From assembly GCF_900100945.1 (NCBI RefSeq), contig NZ_FNCG01000001.1:310001-374000 (forward strand): a DNA stretch of 64,000 nt. The letters run 5' to 3'. Each line of letters begins with the position of its first letter. Position 1 is the first letter of the stretch. This document shows, piece after piece, positions 62,960-64,000 of the stretch. This DNA comes from Mucilaginibacter gossypii (GTDB taxonomy: Bacteria > Bacteroidota > Bacteroidia > Sphingobacteriales > Sphingobacteriaceae). Below the pieces are notes generated by a model. That model made no database searches. It was not told the origin of the DNA and saw nothing but the letters and a program-made list of their open reading frames with translations. A program made the position numbers and the translations under genes.

Positions 62960-63425
62960 TAAATTTTAAAGCCCCTGAGTTCATGCAGTACCTTTTGCCG
63001 CCGCGGTTGGCAGGCCCGTCATTAAATACGTGGCCAAGGTGTAAGCCTGTACTTTTTTCAATAACTTCATCACGGCTCATGCCGTAGCTGTTATCAGTAA
63101 TTATTGCTACTTTTTCCGAGTCGACAGGTTTAACAAAACTTGGCCAGCCCGTACCGCTATCAAATTTGTCGTCGGAGGTGAATAGCGTGTCGCCGGTTGC
63201 GGCACTTACGTAAACACCTTTTTCATGATTGTTCCAATACTCGTTCTGATAGGGTGGCTCGGTGCCGCTTTCAACCATAATGTGATATTGGTTGGATGTA
63301 AGTACTTTTTTCCATTCAGCGGCAGGTTTGCTCAGTTTGCGTTTAGTATCCTGTCCATTGGTATTTTGGCATCCTAAGGCCGTAAGGATGCTTAAAGCTA
63401 TCACTGTTAAGATGAGTGTTTTCAT
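62946..63425 (-). CDS. msrB: Peptide-methionine (R)-S-oxide reductase, exported lipoprotein form
   Basis: 159 aa. A lipoprotein-like signal (TALGCQN, Cys near 19) precedes the MsrB domain: SGTEPPYQNEYWNN, FDSGTGWPSFVKPV, LHLGHVFNDGP and RYCMNSGALKFI with the catalytic Cys. The zinc-binding CxxC pairs of many MsrB proteins are absent. It repairs methionine-R-sulfoxide in envelope proteins. Stops overlap the GIY-YIG-like gene's 3' end by 14 bp. Confidence 0.95.
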   Translation of the reverse strand: MKTLILTVIALSILTALGCQNTNGQDTKRKLSKPAAEWKKVLTSNQYHIMVESGTEPPYQNEYWNNHEKGVYVSAATGDTLFTSDDKFDSGTGWPSFVKPVDSEKVAIITDNSYGMSRDEVIEKSTGLHLGHVFNDGPANRGGKRYCMNSGALKFIKKP

Positions 63426-63547
63426 AACCCATTATGTTTTGATGTTATCTTAATTATAGATGCTGCCTTTTTATTGTCGGAAACTACTATATGCTATAAC
63501 TCAAATACGTAATTTTATTATATGAGGATTGTCATTTGGCAGTCTGT

Positions 63548-64000
63548 TTATATGAGCTTCTTTTTAGGTACCAGTACTTTATTTACCAGATGTACTATGC
63601 CGTTGTTTTGTTTAATATCAAACTGACTGATCGTACTTTTACCTCCATTGCCATCAATCAAAACGATATTGCTGTTGCTATCTATTTTAGCGAATAATTT
63701 ACCGCCCGAAAGTGTGGTAAATGTGGCTATGCCTTTTCCTTTATTGATCTTTTTCTGAATGTCTCTTGCCTTTAGCTGCCCGGCAATGGCGTGATAGGCT
63801 ACTAAATCTGTAAGTTCCCAAATATGCGCAGGTTTGGCAAGGGAGTCGAACTTACCGGTAGGCATGTCGCTAAACCCGCCATCAACCGGTACAAATACGG
63901 TGATAGGCCCGCGGCTTGTGTAAGTGAGTGCGAGGTTTGTTTTTTGAATGAAAAAATAAAATGTATGCGTATTGGGCGCTACAGATATGTTTTTTACAAT
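63548..64000 (-). CDS. Fasciclin (FAS1) domain protein, 5' end outside window
   Basis: 150 codons seen; the frame stays open to the right edge. FAS1 landmarks: TVFVPVDGGFSDM (usual FAPTxxAF motif region), AYHAIAGQL (the YH motif, usually LLxYHVVxG), and the end GIVHLVNKVLVP (usually GVIHxIDxVLLP). Secreted or surface adhesion-type domain; the signal peptide, if any, lies beyond the window. It is likely a short single-FAS1 protein. Confidence 0.88.
   Translation of the reverse strand: MVKNISVAPNTHTFYFFIQKTNLALTYTSRGPITVFVPVDGGFSDMPTGKFDSLAKPAHIWELTDLVAYHAIAGQLKARDIQKKINKGKGIATFTTLSGGKLFAKIDSNSNIVLIDGNGGKSTISQFDIKQNNGIVHLVNKVLVPKKKLI

Overview
The window looks like chromosomal DNA of a Bacteroidota, most likely Sphingobacteriaceae (a Mucilaginibacter- or Pedobacter-like soil organism). 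The reasons are TonB-dependent receptors with carboxypeptidase-regulatory N-domains, many 'SxxC' lipoproteins, DUF5686, head-GIN (DUF2807), PepSY-like and FAS1 proteins, an UpxY/NusG-like regulator at the head of a polysaccharide cluster, weak Shine-Dalgarno signals, and several TTTG-N19-TAnnTTTg-type promoters. This assignment is inferred from protein families, not from a marker gene. No rRNA, tRNA, IS element or CRISPR array was seen.

Layout. (1) 1-13680, minus strand: an exopolysaccharide/capsule operon read from right to left: Wza-like export lipoprotein, Wzc-like co-polymerase/tyrosine kinase, a leader of four hairpin repeats, an UpxY-like antiterminator, a nucleotide-sugar 6-dehydrogenase, a Wzx flippase, two DegT aminotransferases, GT2 and GT4 glycosyltransferases, a DUF2334 deacetylase-like protein, a PglC-type initiating phosphosugar transferase, and a Wzy/O-antigen-ligase-like membrane protein cut by the window edge. 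glmS (amino-sugar supply) and a plus-strand MBOAT/SGNH acyltransferase pair follow. (2) 18.7-21.7 kb: a secreted pectate lyase with a perfect TGTGA-N6-TCACA palindrome upstream, and fbp with a perfect 16-bp LacI/GalR-type palindrome upstream. (3) 22-32.4 kb: two paralogous modules, each a TonB-dependent receptor plus a beta-helix-like lipoprotein. One is followed by a YncE-like propeller, the other by an exported histidine phosphatase. (4) 32.4-38.6 kb: assorted envelope proteins. (5) 38.2-46.9 kb, minus strand: a compact sugar-acid operon (GT-B-like protein, SpsF-type cytidylyltransferase, split transketolase, class III aminotransferase, SDR, HAD phosphatase-NeuB fusion, fatty-acid-hydroxylase-family membrane protein, SMR transporter). 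This is the best candidate in the window for an undescribed pathway. (6) 47.5-64 kb: housekeeping and stress genes (argS, bioF-bioD, 3-hydroxyacyl-CoA dehydrogenase, msrB), an outer-membrane barrel with a kinase-like N-terminal region, an orphan response regulator, and an S24-family HTH regulator whose promoter is interlocked with that of a divergent degenerate GIY-YIG gene.

How the parts fit: the two minus-strand operons would make and export a surface polysaccharide and probably attach an unusual keto-sugar acid to a surface glycan. GlmS would feed UDP-GlcNAc, and the MBOAT/SGNH pair would O-acylate the product. The pectate lyase and fbp, with their operator-like palindromes, suggest carbon-source control of pectin use and gluconeogenesis. 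All functions are read from sequence motifs and family knowledge; no search was run.
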